Below, piece after piece: positions 28,045-37,154 of a stretch of DNA of 64,000 bases (its first letter is position 1; the number at the start of each line of letters is the position of its first letter). Where the stretch lies: assembly GCF_003627795.1 (NCBI RefSeq), contig NZ_CP032684.1, positions 287,001 through 351,000 of the forward strand. The letters are read 5' to 3'. Position numbers and translations under genes: made by a program. The notes under the pieces were generated by a model. It was not told the origin of the DNA, did no database searches, and saw only the letters and a program-made list of their open reading frames with translations. The stretch is from Rhizobium sp. CCGE531 (GTDB lineage: Bacteria; Pseudomonadota; Alphaproteobacteria; Rhizobiales; Rhizobiaceae).

Positions 28045-29343
28045 ATGACGATCGACCAGGACGCGCCGCCGGCTGGCAGCGCGAAGGATATTGCGCGTCT
28101 TCATTCCTCGCAAGAAAGCGCCGAATTCTCCCGAGAGGCCAAATCCCCGCTAACGCGTGCGACGATTCTCCTGTTTGCGGTCGCGAGCGGTCTCGCCGTA
28201 GCCAATGCCTATTTCGCCCATCCGCTTCTCGATGTCATGGCCGATGATCTCAAGCTGTCGCGCATGGTTGCCGGCCTGATCGTCGGCGCGACGCAGCTCG
28301 GTTACGGGCTCGGCCTCATCCTGCTGGTGCCGCTTGGCGATCTGGTCGACCGGCGCAAGCTCATCATCGTGCAATCGCTGCTGAGCGTGGCCGCACTCGT
28401 CTGTGTCGGCTATTCTTCCAGCGCTGCCATGCTGCTCGCCTCCATGGCCGCCGTCGGCTTTCTGGCCGTGGTGACGCAGGCGCTGGTTGCCTATGCGGCG
28501 AGCCTCGCGCATCCTGCTGAGCGGGGCCATATCGTCGGCATGGTCACGAGCGGCATCGTGTTCGGCATCCTTCTGGCGCGCAGCGTCGCGGGAACGCTGA
28601 CTGATCTCTCCGGCTGGCGGACTGTCTATATCGTCTCCGCCGTGCTGACGCTGGTGATCGCGCTTCTCCTCTGGCGGGCGCTGCCGCGCCAGCAAAAGCC
28701 GAAGGGCGGTCTTTCCTATTACGGTCTCATCCGATCGCTCGGCACCCTGCTTGCCGAAGAACCGGTCCTTCGCATCCGCGCCGTGATTGCCATGCTGATC
28801 TTCGCCGATATCACCACGCTGCTGGCACCTCTGGTGCTACCGCTGACCGCGCCGCCTTACTCCTTGTCGCACACCGAAGTCGGCCTGTTCGGCCTTGCCG
28901 GCGCGGCGGGCGCGCTTGGCGCCGTGCGGGCGGGACGCTGGGCCGACCGGGGCCGCGGTCAGCAAACGACGGGCATTGCGCTTGTTCTGATGCTCCTTGC
29001 CTGGCTACCGATCTCGCTGCTGGACCGTTCGATCCTGTGGCTTATCGCCGGCGTTCTCGTCATCGATTTCGGCCTGCAGGCGACGCATGTCACCAATCAA
29101 GGCATGATCTATCGTGTGAGGCCGGAGGCGCAGAACAGGCTGACCGCCGCCTATATGGTGTTCTATTCCATCGGCAGCGCCGTGGGATCATCGACATCGA
29201 CCATCATCTATGCCCATGCGGGCTGGCCGGGTGTCTGCCTGTCCGGCGCAGGCATAAGCCTGGCCGCGCTTCTTTTCTGGGCGCTGACCTTGCGCGCGAC
29301 GCCCGAGGTGGCGACACGAAAGATTACTCAAGGTGACGTCTAG
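28045..29343 (+). CDS. Major facilitator superfamily transporter (drug-efflux-like)
   Basis: A 432-residue MFS protein with a polar N-terminal tail of about 45 residues and twelve predicted membrane segments. The loop motif between segments 2 and 3 is PLGDLVDRRKLI, matching MFS motif A. It resembles the YgaY/arabinose-efflux-permease group; the substrate is unknown. The start at 28045 has GGGAG upstream, while the frame opens at 28003 inside the operator repeat. It is probably controlled by the divergent HxlR gene. Confidence 0.88.
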   Translation: MTIDQDAPPAGSAKDIARLHSSQESAEFSREAKSPLTRATILLFAVASGLAVANAYFAHPLLDVMADDLKLSRMVAGLIVGATQLGYGLGLILLVPLGDLVDRRKLIIVQSLLSVAALVCVGYSSSAAMLLASMAAVGFLAVVTQALVAYAASLAHPAERGHIVGMVTSGIVFGILLARSVAGTLTDLSGWRTVYIVSAVLTLVIALLLWRALPRQQKPKGGLSYYGLIRSLGTLLAEEPVLRIRAVIAMLIFADITTLLAPLVLPLTAPPYSLSHTEVGLFGLAGAAGALGAVRAGRWADRGRGQQTTGIALVLMLLAWLPISLLDRSILWLIAGVLVIDFGLQATHVTNQGMIYRVRPEAQNRLTAAYMVFYSIGSAVGSSTSTIIYAHAGWPGVCLSGAGISLAALLFWALTLRATPEVATRKITQGDV

Positions 29344-29376
29344 CTGTGGCCGCGATTTGTTGCCATCATCTCTGCC

Positions 29377-30210
29377 CTAAAGTTTGGGCAGCAGGGATTT
29401 GATCCGTTCGACGTCATCGGGCGTCGCAGGATTGTAGACGACCATGCTGAGATCCGTCCGGCCATCGACCGAGAAGGCCGAATATTCGAATGCGAGCGTG
29501 CCGAGAACCGGATGGCGTATATGCTTGACGGCTTCGGTATGGGTGCCGGGAACGTCGTTGTCGCGCCACATCGCCCTGAATTCCGGGCTGATGCGGCAAA
29601 GCTCGGCCACGAAAGGCTCGATCTCGGTTGCGGCACCTGCCCGAGCCGCGTCGACGCGGAATGCGCCCAGGGCGAAGCGCGCCACGCTTTCCCAATCATA
29701 TTGCGCGGCGCGGGCACGCGGATCGAGGAAGATGTAGCGCAGGATGTTGCGCTCTTCCGGCGGCAGCGATCCGTAATCTATCAGCATGATGGTCGCCGCC
29801 TTGTTCCAGGCGATCACGTCCCAGGTGGCGGTTCGGATGAGGGCTGGGCAGGGGGTGAGGGCATCCAGCACGCGCTGCAGCCGCGGCGTTACGCCGTCAT
29901 TTTTCCGATAACACGCTTCCGGCGGGCGGCCGAGGCCGAGCAGGAACAGGTGCTCACGCTCTACCTCGGTCAGCATGAGCGCCCGGGCAATCCGGTCGAG
30001 CACGTCGGCGGAGGGCGCCCCGCCGCGCCCCTGCTCCAGCCATGTATACCATGTCGGGCTGATATTGGCGCGCTGCGCCACTTCCTCGCGCCGCAGTCCG
30101 GGCGTACGCCGCCTTTCCCCAGCAAAGCCGAGGGCCGACGGATCAAGCTTGGCGCGCCGGTCCCTCAGATAGGTCCCGAGCAGGTTTTCCGTTTCGAGAA
30201 GATCAATCAT
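29377..30210 (-). CDS. XRE-type regulator with MmyB-like ligand domain
   Basis: A 277-residue regulator. An N-terminal XRE helix-turn-helix (about residues 7-75, RREEVAQRANISPTWYTWLEQGR) is joined to an MmyB-like domain (about 105-270). The domain motif WNKAA and the RYIFLDPRAR segment are typical. It is divergent from an NAD-dependent epimerase-like gene, the classic arrangement for this family, in which the regulator controls a neighbouring oxidoreductase. The ligand may be a fatty acid or small hydrophobic compound as proposed for MmyB proteins. Confidence 0.9.
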   Translation of the reverse strand: MIDLLETENLLGTYLRDRRAKLDPSALGFAGERRRTPGLRREEVAQRANISPTWYTWLEQGRGGAPSADVLDRIARALMLTEVEREHLFLLGLGRPPEACYRKNDGVTPRLQRVLDALTPCPALIRTATWDVIAWNKAATIMLIDYGSLPPEERNILRYIFLDPRARAAQYDWESVARFALGAFRVDAARAGAATEIEPFVAELCRISPEFRAMWRDNDVPGTHTEAVKHIRHPVLGTLAFEYSAFSVDGRTDLSMVVYNPATPDDVERIKSLLPKL

Positions 30211-30303
30211 CCTGTTAGTGCTTTTACTATGATAATGTCACTACTTTACCAGAATAACCGATAGGCTCAGATTTGTCTCCAACGAAATAAGGAGACAGTG
30301 CTT

Positions 30304-31200
30304 ATGCGTGTATTCGTTACTGGCGCGACCGGAAACATCGGCTCGAATGTCGTGAGGGAGTTGATTGCCGCAGGCCACCAGGTGCTCGGCCTTTCCCGCT
30401 CGAAAGAGAAGGCGGTGGCGCTTGCCGCCGCCGGCGCCGAGGTCCTTCATGGCACGATCGAAGATCCCGAAATCCTGAAACGCGGCGCCTCGCAATCGGA
30501 CGGCGTCATTCATCTTGCCTTCAACCACGACTTTTCGAGATTCGCCGAAAATTGCGAGGATGACCGCCGCGTCATCGCAACGCTTGCCTCGGCGCTTGCC
30601 GGTTCGGCCCGGCCGCTGGTCATCACGTCAGGCACGCCGATTGCCAATACGGTGCCGGGCGAGCCTGCCAGGGAAGACAATGCAATCATCGGTTCCGACG
30701 TGCACCCGCGCGCGGCCTCCGAGGAGGCGGGGATCCTCGCCAGCGCCATCGGCGTCAATGTCTCGGTCGTGCGGCTGCCGCAGGTGCATGATCTGGTCAG
30801 CCAGGGTCTCATTACGCCCCTGATCGAGATATTCAGGCAAAAGGGCGTCTGCGCCTATATCGGAGATGGGCTCCATCGCTGGCCGGCCGCGCATTTTTCC
30901 GACGTCGCCCGCCTCTATCGCCTCGTCGTCGAACGCGCCGAACCGAATGCCAGATATCATGCGGTTGCCGAGGAAGGCGTGCCGATACGCGATATCGCCG
31001 AAACGATCGGCCGGCGCCTGAACCTACCGGTCAAGTCCGTCGGCGCGGAGGAGGCCCAGGACCATTTCGGCTGGCTCTCCATGTTCGCAACGCGCGACAT
31101 GCCGGCCTCCAGCGCCAAGACGCGGCAAAAGCTCGGCTGGGAACCGACCGGTCCGAAGCTGCTCGCCGATCTTGCCGAGTTGCAGATTTCCGGGATGTGA
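30304..31200 (+). CDS. NAD-dependent epimerase/dehydratase-like extended SDR
   Basis: A 298-residue extended SDR. The N-terminal MRVFVTGATGNIGSNVVREL carries the G-x-x-G-x-x-G nucleotide loop. The region HLAFNHDFSRF and the Ser-bearing VITSGTP replace the usual active-site segments, and no clear Y-x-x-x-K is visible, so it may bind NAD(P) without classical catalysis. The start at 30304 has GGAG 9 nt upstream; a GTG at 30298 is in frame. It is probably controlled by the divergent XRE/MmyB gene. The gap contains TAGTG/CACTA arms (about 30216-30243). Confidence 0.85.
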   Translation: MRVFVTGATGNIGSNVVRELIAAGHQVLGLSRSKEKAVALAAAGAEVLHGTIEDPEILKRGASQSDGVIHLAFNHDFSRFAENCEDDRRVIATLASALAGSARPLVITSGTPIANTVPGEPAREDNAIIGSDVHPRAASEEAGILASAIGVNVSVVRLPQVHDLVSQGLITPLIEIFRQKGVCAYIGDGLHRWPAAHFSDVARLYRLVVERAEPNARYHAVAEEGVPIRDIAETIGRRLNLPVKSVGAEEAQDHFGWLSMFATRDMPASSAKTRQKLGWEPTGPKLLADLAELQISGM

Positions 31201-31304
31201 TGCCGGCGTTAAGCATCTGAATTGCAAGTATTCAAAGGCCTGGCCGGCCCTGTCGGCCGAGTCTTGATCCGTTGTAGGCTATATTCTGGGGAATTCTTTC
31301 TGCA

Positions 31305-31931
31305 TCAGATGTATGGCGTCCCCGCAAGTGCCGCCTCGACGCCCGCAAAGCCGCGCTCCATGACGCTCGACAAAGCCGTCTCGGGCTTTCCGTTCTCGCG
31401 AAAGACGCGAAGCGCCTCGCTGTAGGCGACCACCAGTGTTGCCATCAGCATGGCTCCCGCCAGACGCGCGTCGGGATCGGCGCGCGGTCGCCCCACCGTG
31501 TCGGACAGCATCCCCGAGAGATCATCGGCGAGCGTCACCTGCAGCGCGCGCGCATGCGCCGTCAGCGTCGGGCTATCCGCCACCATGCGCCAGAACTGGA
31601 TGGGCCGCTCGGTGATCCTGAACAGCGGATGCTGTGTCTCCACCAGCATGCGCATCAGCGCCTGGAAAGCACCGATCGGCGATTGCCCGCCGCGCTCGGC
31701 GAGCGCTTTGCGCACCAGATCCCGCACTTCGTCCTCGCGATCGAAGACCAGGTCCTCCTTGCGGCGGAAATAGTTGAACACCGTTTTCCTGGCGACATCA
31801 GCCTCGTGGGCGATATCGGCGACGGAAATTTTGTCGAAGCCGTGTTCGACGAACAGGCGCGTTGCAATGTCGGAGATCGCCTGACGCGTCGCCTCCTTCT
31901 TGCGGTCTCGGAGTTTGATTCGGTTTGACAT
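31305..31931 (-). CDS. TetR-family transcriptional regulator
   Basis: A 208-residue TetR protein. The helix-turn-helix covers about residues 10-58 (ISVADIAHEADVARKTVFNYFRRKEDL). The C-terminal domain is typical of the AcrR-like group with a hydrophobic ligand pocket. It is divergent from an FAD monooxygenase gene across a gap with two abutting 17-bp operator-like units, so it very probably represses that gene. Confidence 0.9.
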   Translation of the reverse strand: MSNRIKLRDRKKEATRQAISDIATRLFVEHGFDKISVADIAHEADVARKTVFNYFRRKEDLVFDREDEVRDLVRKALAERGGQSPIGAFQALMRMLVETQHPLFRITERPIQFWRMVADSPTLTAHARALQVTLADDLSGMLSDTVGRPRADPDARLAGAMLMATLVVAYSEALRVFRENGKPETALSSVMERGFAGVEAALAGTPYI

Positions 31932-31938
31932 GAAGATA

Positions 31939-31972
31939 TTTATACCATAAGTAAATTTATACTGGGTGTAAA
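31939..31972. promoter_or_regulatory. Tandem abutting 17-bp TetR-type operator units
   Basis: Two units abut exactly: TTTATACCATAAGTAAA at 31939-31955 and TTTATACTGGGTGTAAA at 31956-31972. Each is an imperfect palindrome with TTTATAC and TAAA arms. They lie 8 bp upstream of the TetR start and before the divergent monooxygenase gene. Such packing suggests two dimers side by side on the DNA, as seen for QacR-type TetR proteins. Confidence 0.75.
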
Positions 31973-32102
31973 AATCGTACCGCGATGATGAAGCCGATGA
32001 AATCTACACAGGCTGGACGGATGGTTCTCGTGATCGACCATCGTTTGCTTGAAGCCAAGATGCCGGACGCCCTGGAAGCGCCCCCGCTTGAGGAATTCTG
32101 CC

Positions 32103-33650
32103 TTGAAATATGATGTCCTGATTGCCGGAGGCGGACCTGTCGGCTTGTTTCTGGCCTGCGAGCTGCGCCTCGCAGACCTCTCGGTTCTGGTGCTGGAGCA
32201 AGCCGAAGACCCGCGCTCGCCCTTGAAGCGCCTTCCGTTCGGCATGCGCGGCCTTTCGGCTCCCACCATCGACGCATTTTATCGTCGCGGCCTGCTGAAT
32301 GACATCGCGGCACTGCAACCTACCAAGGACGGATCGGGCGGCAGCGGCGCTTCGTCCGCCGCGCATTGGATGCGGCAGTCGCGCCGGCCGGGCGGTCATT
32401 TCGCCGGCATCCAGTTCTTTCACGACACCATCGACACCTCGAAGTGGCAATATCGCCTGCCAAGTCCGGCCGGCACCAGCATGATGGTCGAGATGGAGGC
32501 CCTTGAAGCCGTCCTGGCCGCGCGTGCAGGCGCCATGGGTGTCGAGATCAGGCGCGGCCTTAGCGTCGAGGATCTCGATCAGTCGGAGGAGGAGGTCGTT
32601 GTCCGCGCTGGGGGTGAGACTTTTCGCGGATCCTGGCTCGTCGGCTGCGATGGCGGCCGCAGCACCGTTCGCAAGGCCGGCGGCTTCGAATTCACCGGCA
32701 CCGATCCCGAATTCACCGGCTATTCCGTCGAAATCGAAATGGCGGAACCCGATAGGCTTCGTTTGGGTCGCCATTATACCGCGACGGGCATGTACACCTA
32801 TTCGCCGCCCGGGACGATCGGCATGGTCGAGTTCGACGGAGGTGCTTTCCATCGAACGCAGCCGATCACGCTTGACCATGTGCAGGCCGTGCTGCGGCGC
32901 ATCTCCGGCACCGCTGTCACCGTGACGGCGCTCAAGCTCGCCACCACCTGGACGGATCGGGCCTATCAGGCGACCGCTTACCGCAAAGGGCGCGTATTGC
33001 TCGCCGGCGACGCGGCGCACATCCATTCCCCGCTGGGTGGCCAGGGCCTCAACCTCGGGCTCGGCGATGCGATGAATCTTGGATGGAAGCTTGCCGCCAC
33101 CATCCGTGGCGAAGCGCCGGATGGCCTGCTCGATAGCTATTCGAGCGAGCGCCACCCGGTCGGGGCGCAGGTCCTCGACTGGTCGCGCGCGCAGGTCGGG
33201 CTCATGCGGCCAAGCCGGAGTTCGCGCGCGCTCGAAGCCATCATCCGTGATCTGATGGACACGCGCGACGGCGCGACCTATTTCGCCGAACGGGTATGGG
33301 GTGTTTCCCTCCGCTATGATCTTGGCGCCAGCCACCCGCTCGTCGGCCGCAGCGCTCCCGATTTCGAATTGGCCGACGGGAAGAGGCTCGGCGATCTCCT
33401 GAGAACGGGCAGGGGCCTGCTGCTGGATTTTGATGCCGGCGCGCCGCTTGAAGCGCTTGCAGGCTGCTGGGGTGGCCGCATCGGCTATGTCGCCGGCAAA
33501 GCCAAGGATCAGCTGGGCTTGAGTGCTCTGCTTATAAGGCCCGACGGCGTCGTCGCCTGGGCCGGCGAGGCTGCTGCCAGCATCGAGGACGTTGTTCGCG
33601 TAGCGTCGCAATGGTTCGGCGAACCCGATAAGGCGCACGGCGCTGTCTGA
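32103..33650 (+). CDS. FAD-dependent aromatic hydroxylase-type monooxygenase
   Basis: A 515-residue group A flavoprotein monooxygenase of the PheA/TfdB (also rifampicin-monooxygenase-like) family. The FAD loop GGGPVG is near residue 10. The second FAD motif GDAAHIHSPLGGQGLNLGLGD is near residue 302. A thioredoxin-like C-terminal domain begins near residue 415 (RSAPDFELADGKRLGDL). There is no ATG before the conserved start. TTG at 32103 with GAGG upstream is preferred; another TTG lies at 32049. It probably hydroxylates an aromatic compound, under control of the divergent TetR. Confidence 0.87.
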   Translation: MKYDVLIAGGGPVGLFLACELRLADLSVLVLEQAEDPRSPLKRLPFGMRGLSAPTIDAFYRRGLLNDIAALQPTKDGSGGSGASSAAHWMRQSRRPGGHFAGIQFFHDTIDTSKWQYRLPSPAGTSMMVEMEALEAVLAARAGAMGVEIRRGLSVEDLDQSEEEVVVRAGGETFRGSWLVGCDGGRSTVRKAGGFEFTGTDPEFTGYSVEIEMAEPDRLRLGRHYTATGMYTYSPPGTIGMVEFDGGAFHRTQPITLDHVQAVLRRISGTAVTVTALKLATTWTDRAYQATAYRKGRVLLAGDAAHIHSPLGGQGLNLGLGDAMNLGWKLAATIRGEAPDGLLDSYSSERHPVGAQVLDWSRAQVGLMRPSRSSRALEAIIRDLMDTRDGATYFAERVWGVSLRYDLGASHPLVGRSAPDFELADGKRLGDLLRTGRGLLLDFDAGAPLEALAGCWGGRIGYVAGKAKDQLGLSALLIRPDGVVAWAGEAAASIEDVVRVASQWFGEPDKAHGAV

Positions 33651-33676
33651 GACGGATGCCGTTTGATTGATAGCTT

Positions 33677-34570
33677 TCAGCGATCGACACCCGCGAGGTG
33701 CGGAGCCGGTGCGCAATACTCAATCAGCAATTCGGTGAGGACCCTTATCTTCCGTGCGGGATGCTGACCTGGCGGGCGGATGACATATGCGCCGGCCGGA
33801 GGTGGTGGATGACGCGTCATGACCGGGATGAGCGCACCGGACGCTATATGTTCATGGGTTAGGCAATCGGGCAGGTAGGCGATCCCTAATCCTGCTGTCG
33901 CGGCGGCAACCAGAGCTATGCCGTTGTCGGCCTTGAAGCGCCCCTGTGGACGAACCGTGATGATCTTGTCGCCATCCATGAGCTGCCAGCTTTCGGTGCC
34001 TTGCATGAGAGCCTCGTGCGCGACGAGTTCCTCCGGCGTTTCGGGCGACCCATGCGCCTTGATGTAGTCCGGGCTCGCGACGAGCTTCCCATGGATTGGT
34101 CCGACGCGCCTTGCGATCAAGTTGGAGTCCTGGAGATAGCCAACCCGTATCGCACAATCATAACCCTCGGTGATGAGATCGACGAAGCGATCACTGTAGC
34201 AGGTGTGGATCTGGAGCTGGGGGTGGCGCCGCGCCATTTCCGCGAGGATGGGAGCGAAATGAGTCGGGCCGAAAGAAAGCGGCACGGCAACGCGCAAGCG
34301 GCCGCGAAGCTCACCGGCGGGCAGGATCGTTTCCCTGGCCATGTCGATCTCGGCGCAGACTCTGGCTGCATAATCTCGGAAAGTGGCCCCGGCTTCCGTG
34401 AGAGCGGCGCCCCGGGTGGTCCGTGCAAGAAGCTGGACACCAAGTTCCGCCTCAAGCCGGAAGAGCCGCCGGCTGACGATTGACTTGGAGACGCCGAGCC
34501 GGAGCGCAGCAGGCGAAACTCCCCCAGCATCAGCCACTTCTACAAATGTCCGCAGCTCTTCGATGTCCAT
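33677..34570 (-). CDS. LysR-family transcriptional regulator
   Basis: A 297-residue LysR protein of the AaeR/DmlR-like group. The N-terminal MDIEELRTFVEVADAGGVSP and VSKSIVSRRLFRLEAELGVQL form the winged helix; the effector domain follows. The start at 34570 gives the standard N-terminus; the frame is open to 34690. It is divergent from the isochorismatase-family gene at 34724, its probable target. It converges on the FAD monooxygenase gene with 26 bp between stops. Confidence 0.9.
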   Translation of the reverse strand: MDIEELRTFVEVADAGGVSPAALRLGVSKSIVSRRLFRLEAELGVQLLARTTRGAALTEAGATFRDYAARVCAEIDMARETILPAGELRGRLRVAVPLSFGPTHFAPILAEMARRHPQLQIHTCYSDRFVDLITEGYDCAIRVGYLQDSNLIARRVGPIHGKLVASPDYIKAHGSPETPEELVAHEALMQGTESWQLMDGDKIITVRPQGRFKADNGIALVAAATAGLGIAYLPDCLTHEHIASGALIPVMTRHPPPPAGAYVIRPPGQHPARKIRVLTELLIEYCAPAPHLAGVDR

Positions 34571-34723
34571 TTGGCGTTCCCCTTTTCGCGACACAGCTTG
34601 CCGTAGAAGGGTGCTACCGCATCTCGAACAGGAACGGCAATACTGGTTCCAGGCAACGTCGCACCTGGCGCATGTCTCCCGCAAAACCAATGCCGCTCAT
34701 ATGCGGCAGCAAAGGATGTGATA

Positions 34724-35377
34724 ATGACCTTTCGTAACGGCCTTGCTTCGCTTCTTCGTCCCGAAGACTCGGTACTCGTTCTCATCGATCACCAGCCTTA
34801 CCAGCTTGCGAACCTGAACAGCCACGATCCACAGATGGTGGTGAACAATACAACGGCGCTGGCGAAGGTGGCCAAGGCCTTCGGCGTCCCCACCATCCTG
34901 ACCAGCGTGATTGCCGACCGGGGCGGTCTGCTCTTTCCCCAGATCACCGATGTGTTTCCTGGACAGGAGGTGATCGACCGGACGTTCATCAACACCTGGG
35001 AGGATCGGAAGGTCGTGGACGCGGTCAAGGCGACGGGCCGCAAGCAGCTGATCATCGCCGGCCTTTGGACCGAGATATGCGTCGCGATGCCGACGATCCA
35101 GGCTCTCGGCGAAGGATGGGACGTGACGGTCATCACCGACGCTTCGGGAGGGACTTCGGTCGAGGCCCATGAGGTCGCCATCCAACGGATGATCGCGGCC
35201 GGCGCGAACATGATGACCTGGCTGGCGCTGGCGTCCGAATGGCAGCGTGACTGGGCGCGCACCGAGCATGCCGCCGAGCTGACGGACGTGCTCAAGCACC
35301 ATGTCGCCGGCAGCGGTATCGCGTATCTGTGGGAACAGCAGTTGCTCAACACGCCGGTGCCGAACACGGCGGGCTGA
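34724..35377 (+). CDS. Isochorismatase-family cysteine hydrolase (YcaC-like)
   Basis: A 217-residue isochorismatase-fold hydrolase of the YcaC type. The Asp is in VLIDHQPYQ, the Lys region in NTWEDRKV and the catalytic Cys in GLWTEICVAMPT, so the triad is complete, unlike the paralogue at 842-1411. The C-terminal helices (WLALASEWQRDWAR) match YcaC-like oligomers. The physiological substrate of YcaC proteins is not settled. The ATG at 34724 has AAAGGA upstream; a GTG at 34718 is in frame. It is probably activated by the divergent LysR. Confidence 0.88.
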   Translation: MTFRNGLASLLRPEDSVLVLIDHQPYQLANLNSHDPQMVVNNTTALAKVAKAFGVPTILTSVIADRGGLLFPQITDVFPGQEVIDRTFINTWEDRKVVDAVKATGRKQLIIAGLWTEICVAMPTIQALGEGWDVTVITDASGGTSVEAHEVAIQRMIAAGANMMTWLALASEWQRDWARTEHAAELTDVLKHHVAGSGIAYLWEQQLLNTPVPNTAG

Positions 35378-35894
35378 TCTTCCGGGCTGATCTTGGCGGG
35401 GATGACGAGCGCTTGGAACGATCTGTTGCGAACGGAATGATTGTTCATCGAGTTGCGCCGTCCCCGTCCAACAAGCTGGCTGCCTATGCCTGAACGCGGG
35501 GCGGCCGGTGCGATCGACGGCCACTTTCCAGCCATTCCCGCACCGTCGATCTATCGCAGGCCGTTCACTAGCAGCCCGGCCTAATCGTCGTCATTCGCGG
35601 CTCAGCAGATGAACCGCAAGTAGTGATCGATCTCGAACAAAGGACCTTGCAAACCATCGACAACCGTTCGGCACGAGGTTGTCACCCATGTCTTAGGTAC
35701 GTTCTGTTACCTATCTCTTCAGTATGGACAAAGGCCGATATGGCCGGCCAAAGCCGACGAAACGGAGAGCTACGTCTACGCCATAGCCCTACAAAATTAA
35801 GGCAAGAGCGAATGGCTACAATGGGGTGGTTTGCTGATCGTCTCCTTTTGGCGATTCGATCGCGTCATGGGCACAAGATGCGTGGGGCCACGCA
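35378..35894. other. 517-bp stretch with no supportable gene
   Basis: It lies between the YcaC-like gene and the stop of the rifamycin ADP-ribosyltransferase gene. Open frames here are short or run antisense into neighbouring genes, and none has a ribosome site with a recognisable product. Base composition drifts to lower GC towards 35700. It may hold decayed sequence; no repeat or terminator was found. Confidence 0.5.
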
Positions 35895-36317
35895 TCAGTT
35901 GATGATTTCGCCTCGTTCGTCTGAGCGCAGTGCGGTCAGTCGTTCTCTCCACACCTGTAGTGCTTCGGGCGTCAATCTGGTCCAATGCGTGATTTCGCCA
36001 ATGACCCTGAGCGGTGCGCTGCTGCGATACGACCGAGTGGGATTACCGGGAAATTTCTTGTCGGTCACGTTCGGGTCGTTCTCGAATGTCCCGGTCGGCT
36101 CTACGACATAAACACGCGGGACTGCGCCGCCTACGATGAGTTCTACCGCGATTTCAGCGGCAAGCCCGGCACCGTCCATAATGGCAGTGAAGTAGATGTG
36201 GTTCATCACCACTTCAGGACGATAGTTCGACCGGTATCCTGCGGTGAGGAAATCACCCACGTGCAAATCCGCAATTGTGCCGTGAAAGAACGGTCCCTCG
36301 TCCAGCACTTCGGCCAT
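35895..36317 (-). CDS. arr: Arr-type rifamycin NAD+:ADP-ribosyltransferase
   Basis: A 140-residue Arr protein that inactivates rifampicin by transferring ADP-ribose from NAD+ to the ansa-chain hydroxyl. The family landmarks are in order: FFHGTIADLHVGD near the N-terminus with the conserved His, the NHIYFTAIMDGA Tyr region, and VYVVEPTGTFENDP with the Asp followed by DKKFPGNPTRSYRS. The length fits the family (about 140). An in-frame ATG at 36323 is an alternative start. The gene is intact. It sits about 200 bp from the tRNA-Ser 3' end, with a low-content gap on its other side. Confidence 0.93.
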   Translation of the reverse strand: MAEVLDEGPFFHGTIADLHVGDFLTAGYRSNYRPEVVMNHIYFTAIMDGAGLAAEIAVELIVGGAVPRVYVVEPTGTFENDPNVTDKKFPGNPTRSYRSSAPLRVIGEITHWTRLTPEALQVWRERLTALRSDERGEIIN

Positions 36318-36514
36318 TGTCACCGTCCTTATATTGTGAGTCTGCTTGTAGTCAGTGAGCTAAGCGGTGCCAACGTCCGCGATGAGGTCGCTTGCTACCG
36401 TTGCTGATCTTCAAGTCATGTCAGGTCGCAGCGGTAGAATCATCGGTTTTCAGCGCCGCTTGGTGATGCGGTGATCGGCGGCAATATCGCGCTATAGAGG
36501 GGAGTCGCGGTGAA

Positions 36515-36604
36515 TGGCGGACAAGGTGGGATTCGAACCCACGGTACGCTTTCACGCACACACGCGTTCCAGGCGTGCGCCTTAAACCACTCGGCCACCT
36601 GTCC
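36515..36604 (-). tRNA. tRNA-Ser (anticodon GGA)
   Basis: A 90-nt class II tRNA. The acceptor strand starts GGACAGG and pairs with CTTGTCC, then discriminator G and an encoded CCA (36515-36517). The anticodon stem is CACGC/GCGTG with loop CTGGAAC, giving anticodon GGA, which reads serine UCC/UCU. A long variable arm (about GTGTGCGTGAAAGCGTAC region) precedes the T-arm GTGGGTTCGAATCCCAC. All features fit serine. Confidence 0.97.
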
Positions 36605-36836
36605 ATCTGCACTTTCGCATCCGATAAAGGAGCTATTGTGGGAACGGCGCGATATATACCGATGAATTTTCTAGGATCAACCCGAATCTGACAGTTTTTT
36701 GACTTCTGGACAAAAAACTCTGCGTCTCATCCCCATTGCGCTTATTTCGCGCACAAATTATCTAAAGAGAAGATGAGGCGGCGTAAGACCGGCTGGCCCG
36801 AAAAGGCCGGGCATAGTTGAGTATCCGGAGGTGTTC

Positions 36837-37154
36837 ATGCGTTTCCTGTTGCGGTTTGCCAGCCTTGTCGCGCTGGTGGTGGCGGTCATCGCCGGCACCA
36901 TCGATTCCATTCAATCCGTTGCTGCTTCCGCCGTGGTGCTGACCCCGATGGGCGATGCGTGGAACGATGTCAGCCCTTCGTCGCTGGCAAGGGTTCGCTC
37001 GGTGATCGCCTATTACGTCCATCCCCGCTTCTACGACATGGCGATGCAGTGGCTGCTGTTTCAGCCGGCTTTCGCTGTCTTCCTGGTCCTCTCGCTGCTG
37101 CTGTGGATGGTCGCCTACAAGCGCCAGCCGGCAGCCGGGCGCTTCAGCGCATGA
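36837..37154 (+). CDS. Small two-helix membrane protein of unknown function
   Basis: 105 residues. Hydrophobic segments lie at about 3-22 and 74-93, with a polar loop between them (MGDAWNDVSPSSLARVRSVIAYYVHPRFYD as a whole is probably periplasmic). The C-terminus is short and basic. GGAG at 36827-36830 supports the ATG at 36837. Proteins of this shape are common near tRNA and housekeeping genes in Rhizobiaceae, but I know no function. No operon partner is evident. Confidence 0.75.
   Translation: MRFLLRFASLVALVVAVIAGTIDSIQSVAASAVVLTPMGDAWNDVSPSSLARVRSVIAYYVHPRFYDMAMQWLLFQPAFAVFLVLSLLLWMVAYKRQPAAGRFSA

Noticed and set aside
35623..36111. A 162-codon plus-strand frame over the arr gene
   Set aside because: It is mostly antisense to arr and carries no recognisable features.
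33677..36604. A genomic island integrated at the tRNA-Ser gene
   Set aside because: No repeat of the tRNA 3' end and no integrase were found on the left side within the window, so integration at the tRNA is not supported.
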